From: CAZYFH01 sp964646815
GTDB taxonomy: Bacteria > Acidobacteriota > Vicinamibacteria > Vicinamibacterales > UBA8438
Reading direction: 5' to 3'
Length of the DNA: 64,000 nucleotides
Assembly: GCA_964646815.1 (NCBI GenBank)
Contig: CAZYFH010000012.1
Location: forward strand, 1-64,000
The position numbers and the translations under genes were made by a program. Below the pieces are notes generated by a model. It did no database searches. It saw only the letters and a list, made by a program, of their open reading frames with translations, and was not told where the DNA came from. Numbering within the stretch: position 1 is the stretch's first letter; every line of letters begins with the position of its first letter. Positions 32,581 through 41,691 of the stretch are shown here, piece after piece.

Positions 32581-35061
32581 ATGCACAGCGGTGGATGGAA
32601 CCTTGCCAGGGTTCTGCGCAGCACCGTCGTGGGGCTGACGATGACGGTGGGCAGTATCGTCGGCTTCCCTGCGGTGGCCTTAGCGCAGGACGGCACAATC
32701 ACAGGTGTTGTCGTCGCGCGCGCAGAGGGCACTGCGGTGGCTGAAGCCGTCGTCCTAGTCGACGGAACCTCGCTGGCCGCCGTCGCCAATGCGGTTGGGC
32801 GGTTTCGCATCGACGGGGTCCCACCGGGCGGGGTGACACTCGTCGTCCAGGCTTCCGGTTTTCTCGAGTTGCGTGTCGGCGGCGTTCAGGTACAACCGGG
32901 AGGCAATGCCCCGCTGCGGGTCGAGCTAGAGGTCACCCCGAACTACCTCGAACGCGTGCAGGTGACGGCGAGCCGGGCGCCGCTCAGCGTCGGCGACGTG
33001 GCGGCGCAAGCGGACATCATCGACCGCACCACCATCGAACAGCGGGGCGACCAGGAGTTGGTGCAGGCAATCGCGCACGTGCCGGGTGTCATCGTGAGTA
33101 CGCAGGCCGGCTCGTTCCAGTCGGTGACAATGCGCGGTCTGCCGCGCGACGGCAACGAGTTCACCAGCACGTTGCTGCTCATCGACGGCGTACCGCAGAC
33201 CGATTCGCGTAACAGCGCGCGTGTCGTCAACCTCCCGATCAACGACGCGAGCAGCATCGAGGTCCTGCGCGGACCGAACTCATCGCTCTATGGTCGCACC
33301 GCCATCGGTGGCTCGATCAACGTGCGGACCGCTGAGCCCACGCCCGACCACCAGTTTGGCTTCGACTTCACTACAGGGGGGTTCGACGCGAACGGTAGCG
33401 GACTCGATACGGCGAAGGGCGTAGCGCGCGCATCTGGGCCCATACGCGACTGGGGCGGCTACTATGTGTCGGCGTCGAGCGAGCAAAACTCGAGTTTCTA
33501 TACCGGGCCATTCGACTTCGATGTCGACCGGACCGCTATGTTCGCTAAAGTGACCTTCGTTCCCGACGAGCGGTCGCACGGCAGCGTTAGCGTCAACCGA
33601 GTGCTCTCCGCGCAAAGCACACCGACCAACGTGCCCATTATCGACGGGCGGTTGCTGAGCGACATCGACGCACGGTTCGATCGCCTGACCAATCTCAACG
33701 TTCCAGGTCCGAACTACCGTCAGAACGAAGGCCGGATTACAGCGAACTACACGCGCGTCCTATCGTCGTGGGCCAGCATTCACGGCATCTTTGGCTATCG
33801 TGCGATCCAGTACAAGTTCATCGACGACGGCGACGTGATTGGTGGCCCGTTCGATCTCGAGGCCACCACGCTGACGATGTATCCGTTCGAGATGCAGACC
33901 GATGAGGACATCACGTACTCGGAAGCTCGCATCGAGGTGACGCCGGTACTGGGCGAGATGCGCAACACCCTGACGGTGGGGGCTTCATACGAGAAGACCG
34001 GCGGGTTTGCCGCCGGCAACCTGATGTACACGGATCCCAACACGTTCGGTTGGCCGGTGAACTATCTCAACCCGATACATCCGCCGAAGAGCGAGTGGGA
34101 GTTCTTCCGCTTCGGCGGTAACGACTACAACCTCGGGAGCACCGGCGTGTTCGCGCAGTACCTGATCGAGCCAGTCAGCCGTCTCATGTTCACCGCCGCC
34201 GGGCGATTCGACCGCTTCAACATCGACAACACGCTAACGTTCGCTCCCACGCCGACGGTGATCGAGGATTCGTTCGACGCGTTCAGCCCGAAACTGAGCG
34301 CGATGGTGAAACTGCTCGGCGTCGACGGCGTCGGCCCGACGGTCAACGCGTACGCCACCTACTCGCAGGCGTTTCTCCCGCCGCGTCGTGCAAGTCAGCT
34401 TCGGCCTGGTAATGAGCTGAACCCGCTGAACCCGGAAGACATCGAGAACTACGAGGTGGGGATGAAGGGCAGCGCCGCCAACGGGCGAGTGACGTTCGAG
34501 GGGACGTTCTTCTACATGACGCGCGACGGCATCATTGCCAGCGTGCGTCAGGGGCCGTTCTTCCTGCCGACGAACTCCGGGGCGCACGAATACAAGGGCT
34601 TCGAGACCGGAGTCGGTGTGACGCCCCTCGAAGACAACGGTTGCTACGGCTCGCTGTCCGTCTACATCAACGCGTCGTTCTACGAGAACCGGTTCGGCGA
34701 TTTCGTGATCGAGAGCACTGGTGGGGACACCGTGCTGACTGGTAACCGTCTCCCGATCGCGCCAGACCGCGTCATCAACGCGGGGCTGACCTGGGCCCCT
34801 ACCGACGCGGTCGATGTCGTGGTCAATGCCAAGCACGTCGGCGACGTCATGGTCGACCAGGGAAACACGTTCGAGTTCGATCCGTACACGCTGGTCGATC
34901 TCGCCGTCTCGTGGCGGACCGGTCCGCTGCGCCTGACGCTGTCGGCGCACAACGTCTTCGACGAAGAGTACTTCTGGAATGGCGACATCTCGCGCGGCGA
35001 ATCGGCCGATGTAGGTCCCTCGCGCCAAGTCCTGCTGACGACATCGTTCTCATTCAGGTAA
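32581..35061 (+). CDS. TonB-dependent siderophore-type receptor (copy 2)
   Basis: The 826-residue protein has a signal peptide, a carboxypeptidase-regulatory-like domain (GTITGVVVARAEGTAVAEAVVLVDG), a plug (LVQAIAHVPGVIVSTQAGSFQSVTMRGLPRDG .. IEVLRGPNSSLYGRTAIGGSINVRT) and a barrel whose C-terminus (LRLTLSAHNVFDEEYF) is typical of ferrisiderophore receptors. The ATG follows gtgagga. The PepSY membrane protein gene starts 10 bases after its stop, a common pairing in siderophore uptake where the partner helps reduce or strip iron. The ligand is inferred to be a ferric chelate. Confidence 0.92.
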   Translation: MHSGGWNLARVLRSTVVGLTMTVGSIVGFPAVALAQDGTITGVVVARAEGTAVAEAVVLVDGTSLAAVANAVGRFRIDGVPPGGVTLVVQASGFLELRVGGVQVQPGGNAPLRVELEVTPNYLERVQVTASRAPLSVGDVAAQADIIDRTTIEQRGDQELVQAIAHVPGVIVSTQAGSFQSVTMRGLPRDGNEFTSTLLLIDGVPQTDSRNSARVVNLPINDASSIEVLRGPNSSLYGRTAIGGSINVRTAEPTPDHQFGFDFTTGGFDANGSGLDTAKGVARASGPIRDWGGYYVSASSEQNSSFYTGPFDFDVDRTAMFAKVTFVPDERSHGSVSVNRVLSAQSTPTNVPIIDGRLLSDIDARFDRLTNLNVPGPNYRQNEGRITANYTRVLSSWASIHGIFGYRAIQYKFIDDGDVIGGPFDLEATTLTMYPFEMQTDEDITYSEARIEVTPVLGEMRNTLTVGASYEKTGGFAAGNLMYTDPNTFGWPVNYLNPIHPPKSEWEFFRFGGNDYNLGSTGVFAQYLIEPVSRLMFTAAGRFDRFNIDNTLTFAPTPTVIEDSFDAFSPKLSAMVKLLGVDGVGPTVNAYATYSQAFLPPRRASQLRPGNELNPLNPEDIENYEVGMKGSAANGRVTFEGTFFYMTRDGIIASVRQGPFFLPTNSGAHEYKGFETGVGVTPLEDNGCYGSLSVYINASFYENRFGDFVIESTGGDTVLTGNRLPIAPDRVINAGLTWAPTDAVDVVVNAKHVGDVMVDQGNTFEFDPYTLVDLAVSWRTGPLRLTLSAHNVFDEEYFWNGDISRGESADVGPSRQVLLTTSFSFR

Positions 35062-35071
35062 TACTGACCGG

Positions 35072-36778
35072 ATGGGCTCTCTGCCGGGCGCGGGTTCCCC
35101 TGCTCACGCGGCCTCCAGAGTTAGCCGGGGGGCGGGGACCGCTCGGAGCCCCGACTCCGGTCGCGACGCGACAAGCCGTGCCCCGAGTGCGACGGCGCCG
35201 CGGCCGGATTGGCGCCGGGCCATCGTCTACACGCACCGCTGGCTCGGAATTGCCGGCAGCCTGCTGTTCATGGCGTGGTTCGTGTCCGGCATCGTCTTGA
35301 TGTACGCCGGCATGCCGAGCCTCACGGCCGAGGAGCGGTTCGCCCGGTTGCCGGAACTCGACCTCTCCTCAGCGCGCGTCCCGCTAGCCGCGGCGGCGGT
35401 GGCGGCCGGTGGCGTCCCGGATCGCACGCTGGTTGGCATGGTCGGCGACCGACCCGCCTATCGGTTTTGGCGGCTGGGTCGGTGGATCACCGTGTTCGCG
35501 GATACGGGAGTGCACCTGGACCACCTGACGCCTCGCCAGGCGACGGCACTCGCGCGCCAGTACGCGCCCGAGAATGCCGCGTCCCTCCGACACGAGACCC
35601 GAATGACTGCGCCCGACCAGTGGACCCTCCAGAGCCGCGAGTTCATGCCTCTGCATCGCATCGCGCTCGGCGATGCCGACGACACGCGGATCTACATCTC
35701 CGACCGGACCGGCGAGCCGGTCATGAAGACGACGCGCACCGGTCGGAGGCTTGCGTATGCCGGGGCCGTGCTGCACTGGTTCTACTTCACGCCGTTCAGG
35801 CGCCACACGACTGTCTGGATCCAGTCCGTCATCTGGATATCGATCGTCGGTTGCGTGCTGACGCTCTCCGGGCTCCTGTGGGGCGTCTGGCGGATCTCGC
35901 CGGGCCTCCGCTACCGACTCCGGATCCGGGGTCGGTCACCGACGCCATACGATGGCTTGATGCGATGGCACCACTACGCTGGCCTCGTTTTTGGATTCAC
36001 GACATTCACCTGGGTGTTGAGTGGCTGCCTCTCGCTCGATCCGTTCGGCTGGCATCCGGGCACGGCTCCGACACCCGAACAGCGTGCCGCGGTGCGCGGG
36101 AATCCACTTCGTCTCGAGGGGATCGGTCTCAACGAGCTGCGGAGCGGCGCCGGAGTGATTCGGGCGTCGTTCGTGCCGAAGGAACTCGAGGTCGTGCCCT
36201 TCCGCGGCCGAGGCTATCTGCTCGCACGCCGTCCGAGATCGTTCGAGGAATCGGCACGTGCGCGTGCACCTTACAGGCCCCCGGACGATCCGGCGTGGGT
36301 GGCGGCGTTCGAGCAGCGTCTCGTACCGGCGCAGGCACCTGACCCGCAGGCATTCGTTCGTTTCGACGATGCGGCCGTGCTCGACGTGGCTCGCCTGGCG
36401 ATGCCACGCTCGTCGATCACGGACGCCTCGTGGTTGGAGGCCTACGACGCCTACTACTACGACCGCACCGGTGCCCGGCCGCTCCCCGTCCTACGCGTGC
36501 GCTATGACGATCCGCAGGAGACCTGGCTCTATCTAGATCCGTTCCGGGGGGCGATCGCGCGTAAGGAAGAGCGGCTTACCCGCGTGAACCGATGGCTCTA
36601 TCACGGCCTGCACAGCCTCGATTTTCCGTTCCTCTACGACCGCCGGCCGCTCTGGGACGCGGTGGTCATCATGCTGAGCATCGGGGGGCTCGCGTTGAGC
36701 ATGACGTCGTTGGCGCAAGCGTGGCAGCGTCTCAGGCGTCACGGCCGCCGGCTCCTGGGCTCACGCCGGAGGGGGTAG
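35072..36778 (+). CDS. PepSY domain membrane protein (siderophore reductase type)
   Basis: The 568-residue protein has four main membrane helices typical of the PepSY-associated TM family: WRRAIVYTHRWLGIAGSLLFMAWFVSGIVLMYAG, TTVWIQSVIWISIVGCVLTLSGLLWGVW, MRWHHYAGLVFGFTTFTWVLSG and a C-terminal helix after NRWLYHGLHSLDF. Conserved His residues (THRW, RWHHYAG, YHGLHSL) could bind haem, as in FoxB/FhuF-like inner-membrane reductases. It is 10 bases downstream of the TonB receptor, so it is probably co-transcribed and acts on the imported iron chelate. It is distinct from PiuB-like short forms. Confidence 0.85.
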   Translation: MGSLPGAGSPAHAASRVSRGAGTARSPDSGRDATSRAPSATAPRPDWRRAIVYTHRWLGIAGSLLFMAWFVSGIVLMYAGMPSLTAEERFARLPELDLSSARVPLAAAAVAAGGVPDRTLVGMVGDRPAYRFWRLGRWITVFADTGVHLDHLTPRQATALARQYAPENAASLRHETRMTAPDQWTLQSREFMPLHRIALGDADDTRIYISDRTGEPVMKTTRTGRRLAYAGAVLHWFYFTPFRRHTTVWIQSVIWISIVGCVLTLSGLLWGVWRISPGLRYRLRIRGRSPTPYDGLMRWHHYAGLVFGFTTFTWVLSGCLSLDPFGWHPGTAPTPEQRAAVRGNPLRLEGIGLNELRSGAGVIRASFVPKELEVVPFRGRGYLLARRPRSFEESARARAPYRPPDDPAWVAAFEQRLVPAQAPDPQAFVRFDDAAVLDVARLAMPRSSITDASWLEAYDAYYYDRTGARPLPVLRVRYDDPQETWLYLDPFRGAIARKEERLTRVNRWLYHGLHSLDFPFLYDRRPLWDAVVIMLSIGGLALSMTSLAQAWQRLRRHGRRLLGSRRRG

Positions 36779-36795
36779 GTGCCATGTGGCGCGAC

Positions 36796-37206
36796 TTATT
36801 GACTGGCGGCGAGGTCGCGGAGGAAGTTGATCACGTTCCAGATATCGTCGTCCGTGATGCGGCCTTCCCAGGCGTCCATGTCGTACTTGGGCGGAACGCC
36901 TTCCCTGATCACCTTGAAAATCGCCGCATCGGTGTCGCCGTGGTCCCACTCGTCGTCCACGAGGTCGGCTGGCCGCGAGTCGGGCGGGGCCGCCATGCCA
37001 CGGCCGTCCGCGCTTATACCATGGCACGATCGGCAAAAACGGCCGTAGGTCCCTCGGCCGGCCGTGATCGACTCCTCGGACGACGCGATCGGGTTATCCT
37101 GCAGCGTGAGCTCGGCTGCCAGGGCGCTGGGCGTTGGCGAGACCCCGCTCATTACGTAGAGTCCGACGGCAAAGAGAATGGCGATTGCTGGCACGAAGCG
37201 CGTCAT
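36796..37206 (-). CDS. Small c-type cytochrome
   Basis: A 136-residue class I cytochrome c: signal peptide (FVPAIAILFAVGLYVMSG..ALAA), then YGRFCRSCHGISADGRG with the CxxCH haem site and a distal Met candidate in GMAAPP or YDMDAW, ending WNVINFLRDLA, the usual C-terminal helix. It is periplasmic and a possible electron acceptor for the PQQ or copper enzymes. The gene faces the PepSY gene tail to tail and is divergent from 37376. Confidence 0.9.
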   Translation of the reverse strand: MTRFVPAIAILFAVGLYVMSGVSPTPSALAAELTLQDNPIASSEESITAGRGTYGRFCRSCHGISADGRGMAAPPDSRPADLVDDEWDHGDTDAAIFKVIREGVPPKYDMDAWEGRITDDDIWNVINFLRDLAASQ

Positions 37207-37284
37207 ATCTGCGACCTCCTCAAGTTGTTCAACGTCAACTATACGCTCCTGGCCGCATGAGGCGGGGGCGGTGCGGGGTCGAAG

Positions 37285-37313
37285 TTGACCCTACTCGGAC
37301 CAGCAGGTTACAC
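37285..37313 (+). promoter_or_regulatory. Putative sigma-70 promoter for the 37376-38982 genes
   Basis: TTGACC (37285-37290) and TTACAC (37308-37313) are separated by exactly 17 bases, 63 bases upstream of the ATG at 37376. This is the best -35/-10 pair seen in the window. Confidence 0.55.
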
Positions 37314-37375
37314 TTCGCGCCCAAGCTTTGATTCCGACTAGGGTGCGTTCTGGGCGGCTGTGGAGGTACGACGAC

Positions 37376-37900
37376 ATGCGAGTGCTCAGCCTCGTCATTA
37401 CAGTGGTGTTGGTTGCTGGCACGGCTGTGGCGCAGCAGGATCCGCCAGCAGAGCCCGCCGGTGACCTCGCAGAGGTGATGCGAGGGATATTGTTCCCGAA
37501 CTCAAATATTCTTTTCGACGCGCAGAGTGTTGATCCGGGTGCACCTCCGGAAGAGTCGAACGCAGATGCAGGAGGCGCCTCCGCACGGTTTGCGGCCGTC
37601 TATACCGGCTGGGAAACGGTCGAGAACGCGGCGATTGCACTGGCTGAGGCAGCCAATCTCATCACCCTGCCTGGACGCATGTGTGAGAACGGCCAGCCGG
37701 TTCCGATCGAGCAGGACAACTGGAAGGAATTCGTGCAGGGGCTGCGCGAGGCGGGAGAAATCGCCTACAAGGCGGCGCGCAACAAGAGCCAGGACGAAGT
37801 CATCGACGCGACGAACTACGTCGCCGAAGCCTGCTCGAACTGCCACAGCGTCTATCGCGACAGCTATTCGGATCCCCCGAAGGAGCGTTGCGTCCCGTAG
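37376..37900 (+). CDS. Cytochrome c'-like protein
   Basis: The 174-residue protein has a signal peptide (LSLVITVVLVAGTAVAQQ), a helical body and a C-terminal haem site EACSNCHSVYRD. The frame opens at TTG 37328, but ATG 37376 follows ggaggtacgacgac. It resembles the lipoprotein at 25854 in layout (WExVxxAAxxLAEAANL .. CxxCH near the end). It carries three further Cys (CENG, ERCVP), some of which may form a disulfide. It leads a short operon with two DUF6644 membrane proteins. Confidence 0.82.
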   Translation: MRVLSLVITVVLVAGTAVAQQDPPAEPAGDLAEVMRGILFPNSNILFDAQSVDPGAPPEESNADAGGASARFAAVYTGWETVENAAIALAEAANLITLPGRMCENGQPVPIEQDNWKEFVQGLREAGEIAYKAARNKSQDEVIDATNYVAEACSNCHSVYRDSYSDPPKERCVP

Positions 37901-37940
37901 CCATCTAGCGCCAGCCACCGGAATCACAGGACACTGACCG

Positions 37941-38468
37941 ATGCTCAGGAGCTTGTTCGAGTGGGGGCAGATGCTGCCGAGCAGCATTGCGCTCCGCGAG
38001 TCGCTCAACGCGTATCCGATCATGCTGACCTCGCATGTCATCAGCATGTGTCTGATGGCGGGGCTCGTGATGATGATGGACCTTCGGTTGGCGGGCGTGG
38101 GTAACAAGCATTCCTCCATCAGCGATGTGCAGTCACGGTTGTTTCCCTGGCAGATGGTCGGCTTCGTCGTCAGCGCTGTCACCGGGGGGCTGCTGGTGTG
38201 GGCTGACCCGATGCGGTTCTACGTCAACTTCTACTTCTGGACGAAGAACCTATTCATGGTGCTAGCGGGTATCAATATCTGGTACTTCCACACGAAGACG
38301 TATCAGACGGTGGAGCAGTGGAACATGGATCCAACGCCGCCACCGGCGGCTCGGATGGCTGGCTACTTGTCGATCGCGTTGTGGGCCGGTGTTATCGTTC
38401 TAGGTCGCATGATTGCCTACTCCGGGCTCGTTCCGCAGTGGTGGCTCGATCTGGGTCTCCAGGGATGA
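37941..38468 (+). CDS. DUF6644-like inner-membrane protein (first of a pair)
   Basis: A 175-residue protein with about five membrane helices (LTSHVISMCLMAGLVMMMDLRL, FPWQMVGFVVSAVTGGLLVWA, FYFWTKNLFMVLAGINIWYFH, YLSIALWAGVIVLGRMIAYSG). Conserved features of the family are the MDLRL motif after helix 1, and a His in helix 1 (TSHV) that could bind haem. The function is unknown; the pairing with cytochrome genes suggests a membrane electron-transfer role. The gene starts 40 bases after the cytochrome and is followed by a related gene. Confidence 0.8.
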   Translation: MLRSLFEWGQMLPSSIALRESLNAYPIMLTSHVISMCLMAGLVMMMDLRLAGVGNKHSSISDVQSRLFPWQMVGFVVSAVTGGLLVWADPMRFYVNFYFWTKNLFMVLAGINIWYFHTKTYQTVEQWNMDPTPPPAARMAGYLSIALWAGVIVLGRMIAYSGLVPQWWLDLGLQG

Positions 38469-38505
38469 GCAACGCTCAGAGGGGCGCTTAAGGGATTACT
38501 ACACC

Positions 38506-38982
38506 ATGCTGCAGCCGTTCTTCACGTGGATGCAACAGCACCCGTTCAGCGCCTATGTCCTCGACACGACCTGGTTCTCGCCGATCACGCAAGTGCTGCA
38601 CTTGGTAGCATTGTCGGTCTTTGCGGGAGCCATCCTCGTGGTTGACATGCGGCTCTTGGGCATCGGGTTGACCAAAACGCCGCTTGCCAAGGTGGCTCGG
38701 GACGCGCAACCGTGGCTCATCTGGTCGTTCGTGGCGTTGTTCATCACGGGATTCCCATCGCTGACGTCGACCGCCATGAAGCAGTATTTCAGCCCGTTTT
38801 TTTGGTGGAAGATGGAGTTGCTGCTGCTGGGGGTCATCTTCACGTTCACGATACGCCGCAAGCTCGTCCAGACGAGCGAGGCGGAACTGGGGCCCGTCTG
38901 GCCAAAGGTGGCTGGGCTCGTTTCCATCTCGGTTTGGACCGGCGTCGCGGTCGGCGCACGGCTGATCGGATTGCTTTCCTGA
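38506..38982 (+). CDS. DUF6644-like inner-membrane protein (second of a pair)
   Basis: The 158-residue protein is related to its upstream neighbour: VLHLVALSVFAGAILVVDMRLLGIG corresponds to VISMCLMAGLVMMMDLRLAGVG there, followed by PWLIWSFVALFITGFPSL and FFWWKMELLLLGVIFTF. About four to five helices. ATG 38506 is used because it starts the homologous region; the frame is open from 38413. The two proteins may form a heterodimer in the membrane. Function unknown. Confidence 0.8.
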   Translation: MLQPFFTWMQQHPFSAYVLDTTWFSPITQVLHLVALSVFAGAILVVDMRLLGIGLTKTPLAKVARDAQPWLIWSFVALFITGFPSLTSTAMKQYFSPFFWWKMELLLLGVIFTFTIRRKLVQTSEAELGPVWPKVAGLVSISVWTGVAVGARLIGLLS

Positions 38983-39134
38983 CCCGGTGCGTTCGGTCCT
39001 TGACATCAGGAAGAACGGCGGTAAAAATACGACGCTGATTGATGAGTTCATTAGTCACGACGTGGCCTCGGCTGCGAGGTGGAGTGCCCGCAGCGGGTGG
39101 TCCGCGTCGAGACCCGAGCGGGGGAGATGAATTG

Positions 39135-40025
39135 ATGCGAAATCGTGGCAAGGTCAGATTCGTGATGTTGGCGTCGGCGCTTGTCGCTGTCGTAATGGTG
39201 TTTTCGTTGGCGACCGAACCGGTCGCCGGCCAGGATTATCGGGCCGATCGGACGGCTTTCGGGCAACCCGACCTGAACGGGATCTGGCAGGCGCTCGGCA
39301 GCGCCAACTGGAACATCGAGGGTCACGCGGCGAGCCCGGGGCCGGTCGTCGAACTCGCGGCACTCGGTGCGATTCCGGGTGGGCTCGGGATCGTCGAGGG
39401 CGGCGAGATCCCCTACACGGCTGCCGCGCGCGCCAGGCAGGCGGACAACAAAGAACACTGGCTTGAGCGCGACCCAGCGATCAACTGCTTCATGCCTGGT
39501 GTGCCACGCGCCAATTACATGCCGTACCCGTTCCAGATCGTGCAGACCGAGGAATACATTCTCATCGCCTACGAGTTCGCCAGTGCCAGCCGGGTCGTCT
39601 ACATGAACCGGCCAGATTTTGAGGCGCCGGTCGACGCGTGGATGGGGCATTCGCGCGGCTCCTGGGACGGTGAGACGCTGGTGATTGACGTCACCGCGCA
39701 GATGCCGGACACGTGGCTCGACAGTGCGGGGAACCACCACAGCAACTCGCTCCACGTCGTTGAGCGGTTCACGGCGATCAGTCCAGGCCACATCATGTAC
39801 GAGGCGACGATTGAGGACCCGGAGGTCTACACGCGCCCGTGGACCATGCGGTTCCCGCTCTACCGTCGGATTGACGAGAACATGCAGTTGCTTGAGTTCA
39901 AGTGCGTCGAGTTCGCGGAGGAACTGATGTACGGGCACCTGCGGAAGGACCCAGACCTGACGCCAACGTATCGCCCGACCGGTTTCGGCTCGGCGTTCGA
40001 AGGCGACGCGCCTGGCCCGAGATAA
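39135..40025 (+). CDS. Secreted 'PDLNGIW' protein, conserved in Acidobacteriota
   Basis: The 296-residue protein has a signal peptide (LASALVAVVMVFSLATEPVAGQ) and the motif FGQPDLNGIWQALGSANWNIEGHA seen in many acidobacterial secreted proteins next to DUF6152 genes. Other conserved segments are CFMPGVPRANYMPYPFQIVQT, HSRGSWDGETLVIDVT and SNSLHVVERFT. The repeated 'WDGDTLVVDTT' style block suggests a beta-rich fold. No enzymatic motif is evident and the function is unknown. ATG 39135 follows gaggggggagatgaattg; the frame opens at 39039. Confidence 0.82.
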   Translation: MRNRGKVRFVMLASALVAVVMVFSLATEPVAGQDYRADRTAFGQPDLNGIWQALGSANWNIEGHAASPGPVVELAALGAIPGGLGIVEGGEIPYTAAARARQADNKEHWLERDPAINCFMPGVPRANYMPYPFQIVQTEEYILIAYEFASASRVVYMNRPDFEAPVDAWMGHSRGSWDGETLVIDVTAQMPDTWLDSAGNHHSNSLHVVERFTAISPGHIMYEATIEDPEVYTRPWTMRFPLYRRIDENMQLLEFKCVEFAEELMYGHLRKDPDLTPTYRPTGFGSAFEGDAPGPR

Positions 40026-40138
40026 GGCCGTATAAACGCAAGGAGAATCTGCTGGAGTTGACGAAATCCCGGTTGACGTCCATAATACGCAGACGGTAAC
40101 TATTAGGGGTGGATAGGAATCAAGTGGAGGCGAATCCG

Positions 40139-40552
40139 ATGCGAAAGGTAGTCCTTACGGTCGCGGTTGTGGCTGTCGCGCTAGCGGCGGTACCGGTAGT
40201 GGCCCATCACGCGTTCTCGGCGGAGTTCGACGCTGACGCGCCGATTCACCTTGAGGGCAAAGTGGTGAAGATGGAGTGGATCAACCCCCACGCGTGGGTC
40301 CATCTCGAACTTGAAGATGGGACCGTGTGGATGGTCGAGGGGGGCACACCGAATACGTTGCTCCGCCGAGGCTTCAACAAGCAATCCCTCCTGCCTGGGA
40401 CCGAGATTGTCGTTGATGGCTATCAGGCCAAGGACGGCTCCAACAAGGGTAACGGCCGCGACCTGACCTTCAAGGACGGTCGGAAGCTGTTCATGGGATC
40501 GTCCGGCACCGGCGCGCCACAAGATGGTCGTGACGTGACCGAGCCGGAATAG
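40139..40552 (+). CDS. DUF6152 family secreted protein (copy 2)
   Basis: The 137-residue protein has a signal peptide ending VVAHHAFSAEFDADAPIHLEGKVVKMEWINPHAW, the hallmark of DUF6152: two His at the mature N-terminus and the conserved 'WxNPHxW' segment. It is a predicted small beta barrel (OB-like) in the periplasm. The exposed N-terminal HH could bind copper, but this is inference. ATG 40139 follows gtggagg. It is downstream of the 'PDLNGIW' gene, the usual pairing, and is followed by a strong terminator. Confidence 0.85.
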   Translation: MRKVVLTVAVVAVALAAVPVVAHHAFSAEFDADAPIHLEGKVVKMEWINPHAWVHLELEDGTVWMVEGGTPNTLLRRGFNKQSLLPGTEIVVDGYQAKDGSNKGNGRDLTFKDGRKLFMGSSGTGAPQDGRDVTEPE

Positions 40553-40586
40553 ACCGTTCAGCAGACCGTATCGGGTAACGAATACG

Positions 40587-40636
40587 AAGACCCTGAGCGT
40601 CCCAAGTATCTACTTGGGGCGTCCAGGGTCTTTTCT
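40587..40636 (+). terminator. Rho-independent terminator
   Basis: A long stem (AAGACCCTG.gcgtCCCAAGTA / TACTTGGGgcgtcCAGGGTCTT) with a short loop at 40587-40633 is followed by TTTTCTT. It lies 35 bases after the DUF6152 stop. Confidence 0.85.
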
Positions 40637-40677
40637 TGTCCAGAAGCAGATCGATTACGACGGAGAACCGGAACCCC

Positions 40678-41691
40678 ATGCCTAGACTGCTGATCGTTCT
40701 CTCTAGCACGGCGCTGTTGCTGGCACCGGCGTGCGCCCAGACGCCCGCCGATGCGCCGGGCGCCACCCCGGCCGAGACGTCTGCCGTCACGGCAGGCGAC
40801 ACCTCCCGTGCAGACCCACGGCAGCAGTTCGCCGGGACCTGGGAGCTCGTGAGGGTGGAGCGGTACGACGCCGACGGCGAGTTGCAACCTCCGCCCGATC
40901 CGCCGGGGTTCGGAGCGGGCTCCCCGCTCGGCTACATCATGTATGACGGCGACGGCTACATGGGCGTGGTGATTCAGCAGGACGGGCGACAGCCGTACGC
41001 CGGTGAGCGCCGGACCCCAGACGAAGCGTTGGCGGCCGTGACGAGCTACACGTCCTACTTCGGTCCCTACACCGTGAACGAGACCGAGGGCTACGTGACG
41101 CATCATCTCGAGGGTAGCCTGAGCCCGGGAGGCCGCGGTCGCGACAACCAGCGCTTCTACGAGTTTTCCGGCAACCAGCTTGCGCTCAAACCCCCGGCCG
41201 GCGCGTCGGGCACCCAGCTGCGCATCGTCTGGGAGCGGGTCCCGGAACTCGCGGAGCTGACGGACGAGCATCGGCGGTTCATTGGCTTCTGGGAGTTCGA
41301 TTCGGTCGAACGGAGGACGGTCGACGGGGAATCTCTGCCGGCGAACCAATGGAGAGCCGGCTACATCATTTATACGCCGTCTGGACACATGGCGGTGCAC
41401 CTGGCCCGGCCCGACCGGCAGCCGTACGCCGACGGCGGTCCGACACCAGACGAGGCGGATGCCGCGCTCGGGACGTACGCCAGCTACTTCGGACCGTTCA
41501 CGATTCACGCCGACGAGCGCTACGTCGTCCACCACCGCATCGGCAACACCAGCCCGAACGGCGTGGGCACCGACGCCCAGCGGTTCTACGAGTTCGCCGG
41601 CAACCAACTCATCCTGAAGCCGCCGCCGGCGATGGTCGACGGCCGAGAAGTGCAGAGCTTCATTTACTGGAATCGCATCAGCGGAGGATGA
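40678..41691 (+). CDS. Exported protein with two tandem lipocalin-like domains
   Basis: The 337-residue protein has a signal peptide (LLIVLSSTALLLAPACAQ; the Cys could be a lipidation site but the lipobox is poor). Two copies of a Lipocalin_5-like domain follow, residues about 45-195 and 205-335: FAGTWELVRVERYDADGE .. GYIMYDGDGYMGVVIQ .. YTSYFGPYTV, and FIGFWEFDSVERRTVDGE .. GYIIYTPSGHMAVHLA .. YASYFGPFTI. The duplication is evident. It probably binds a small hydrophobic ligand in the periplasm. It overlaps the hydrolase gene by ATGA, so the two are coupled. ATG 40678 is chosen for the signal peptide. Confidence 0.85.
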   Translation: MPRLLIVLSSTALLLAPACAQTPADAPGATPAETSAVTAGDTSRADPRQQFAGTWELVRVERYDADGELQPPPDPPGFGAGSPLGYIMYDGDGYMGVVIQQDGRQPYAGERRTPDEALAAVTSYTSYFGPYTVNETEGYVTHHLEGSLSPGGRGRDNQRFYEFSGNQLALKPPAGASGTQLRIVWERVPELAELTDEHRRFIGFWEFDSVERRTVDGESLPANQWRAGYIIYTPSGHMAVHLARPDRQPYADGGPTPDEADAALGTYASYFGPFTIHADERYVVHHRIGNTSPNGVGTDAQRFYEFAGNQLILKPPPAMVDGREVQSFIYWNRISGG

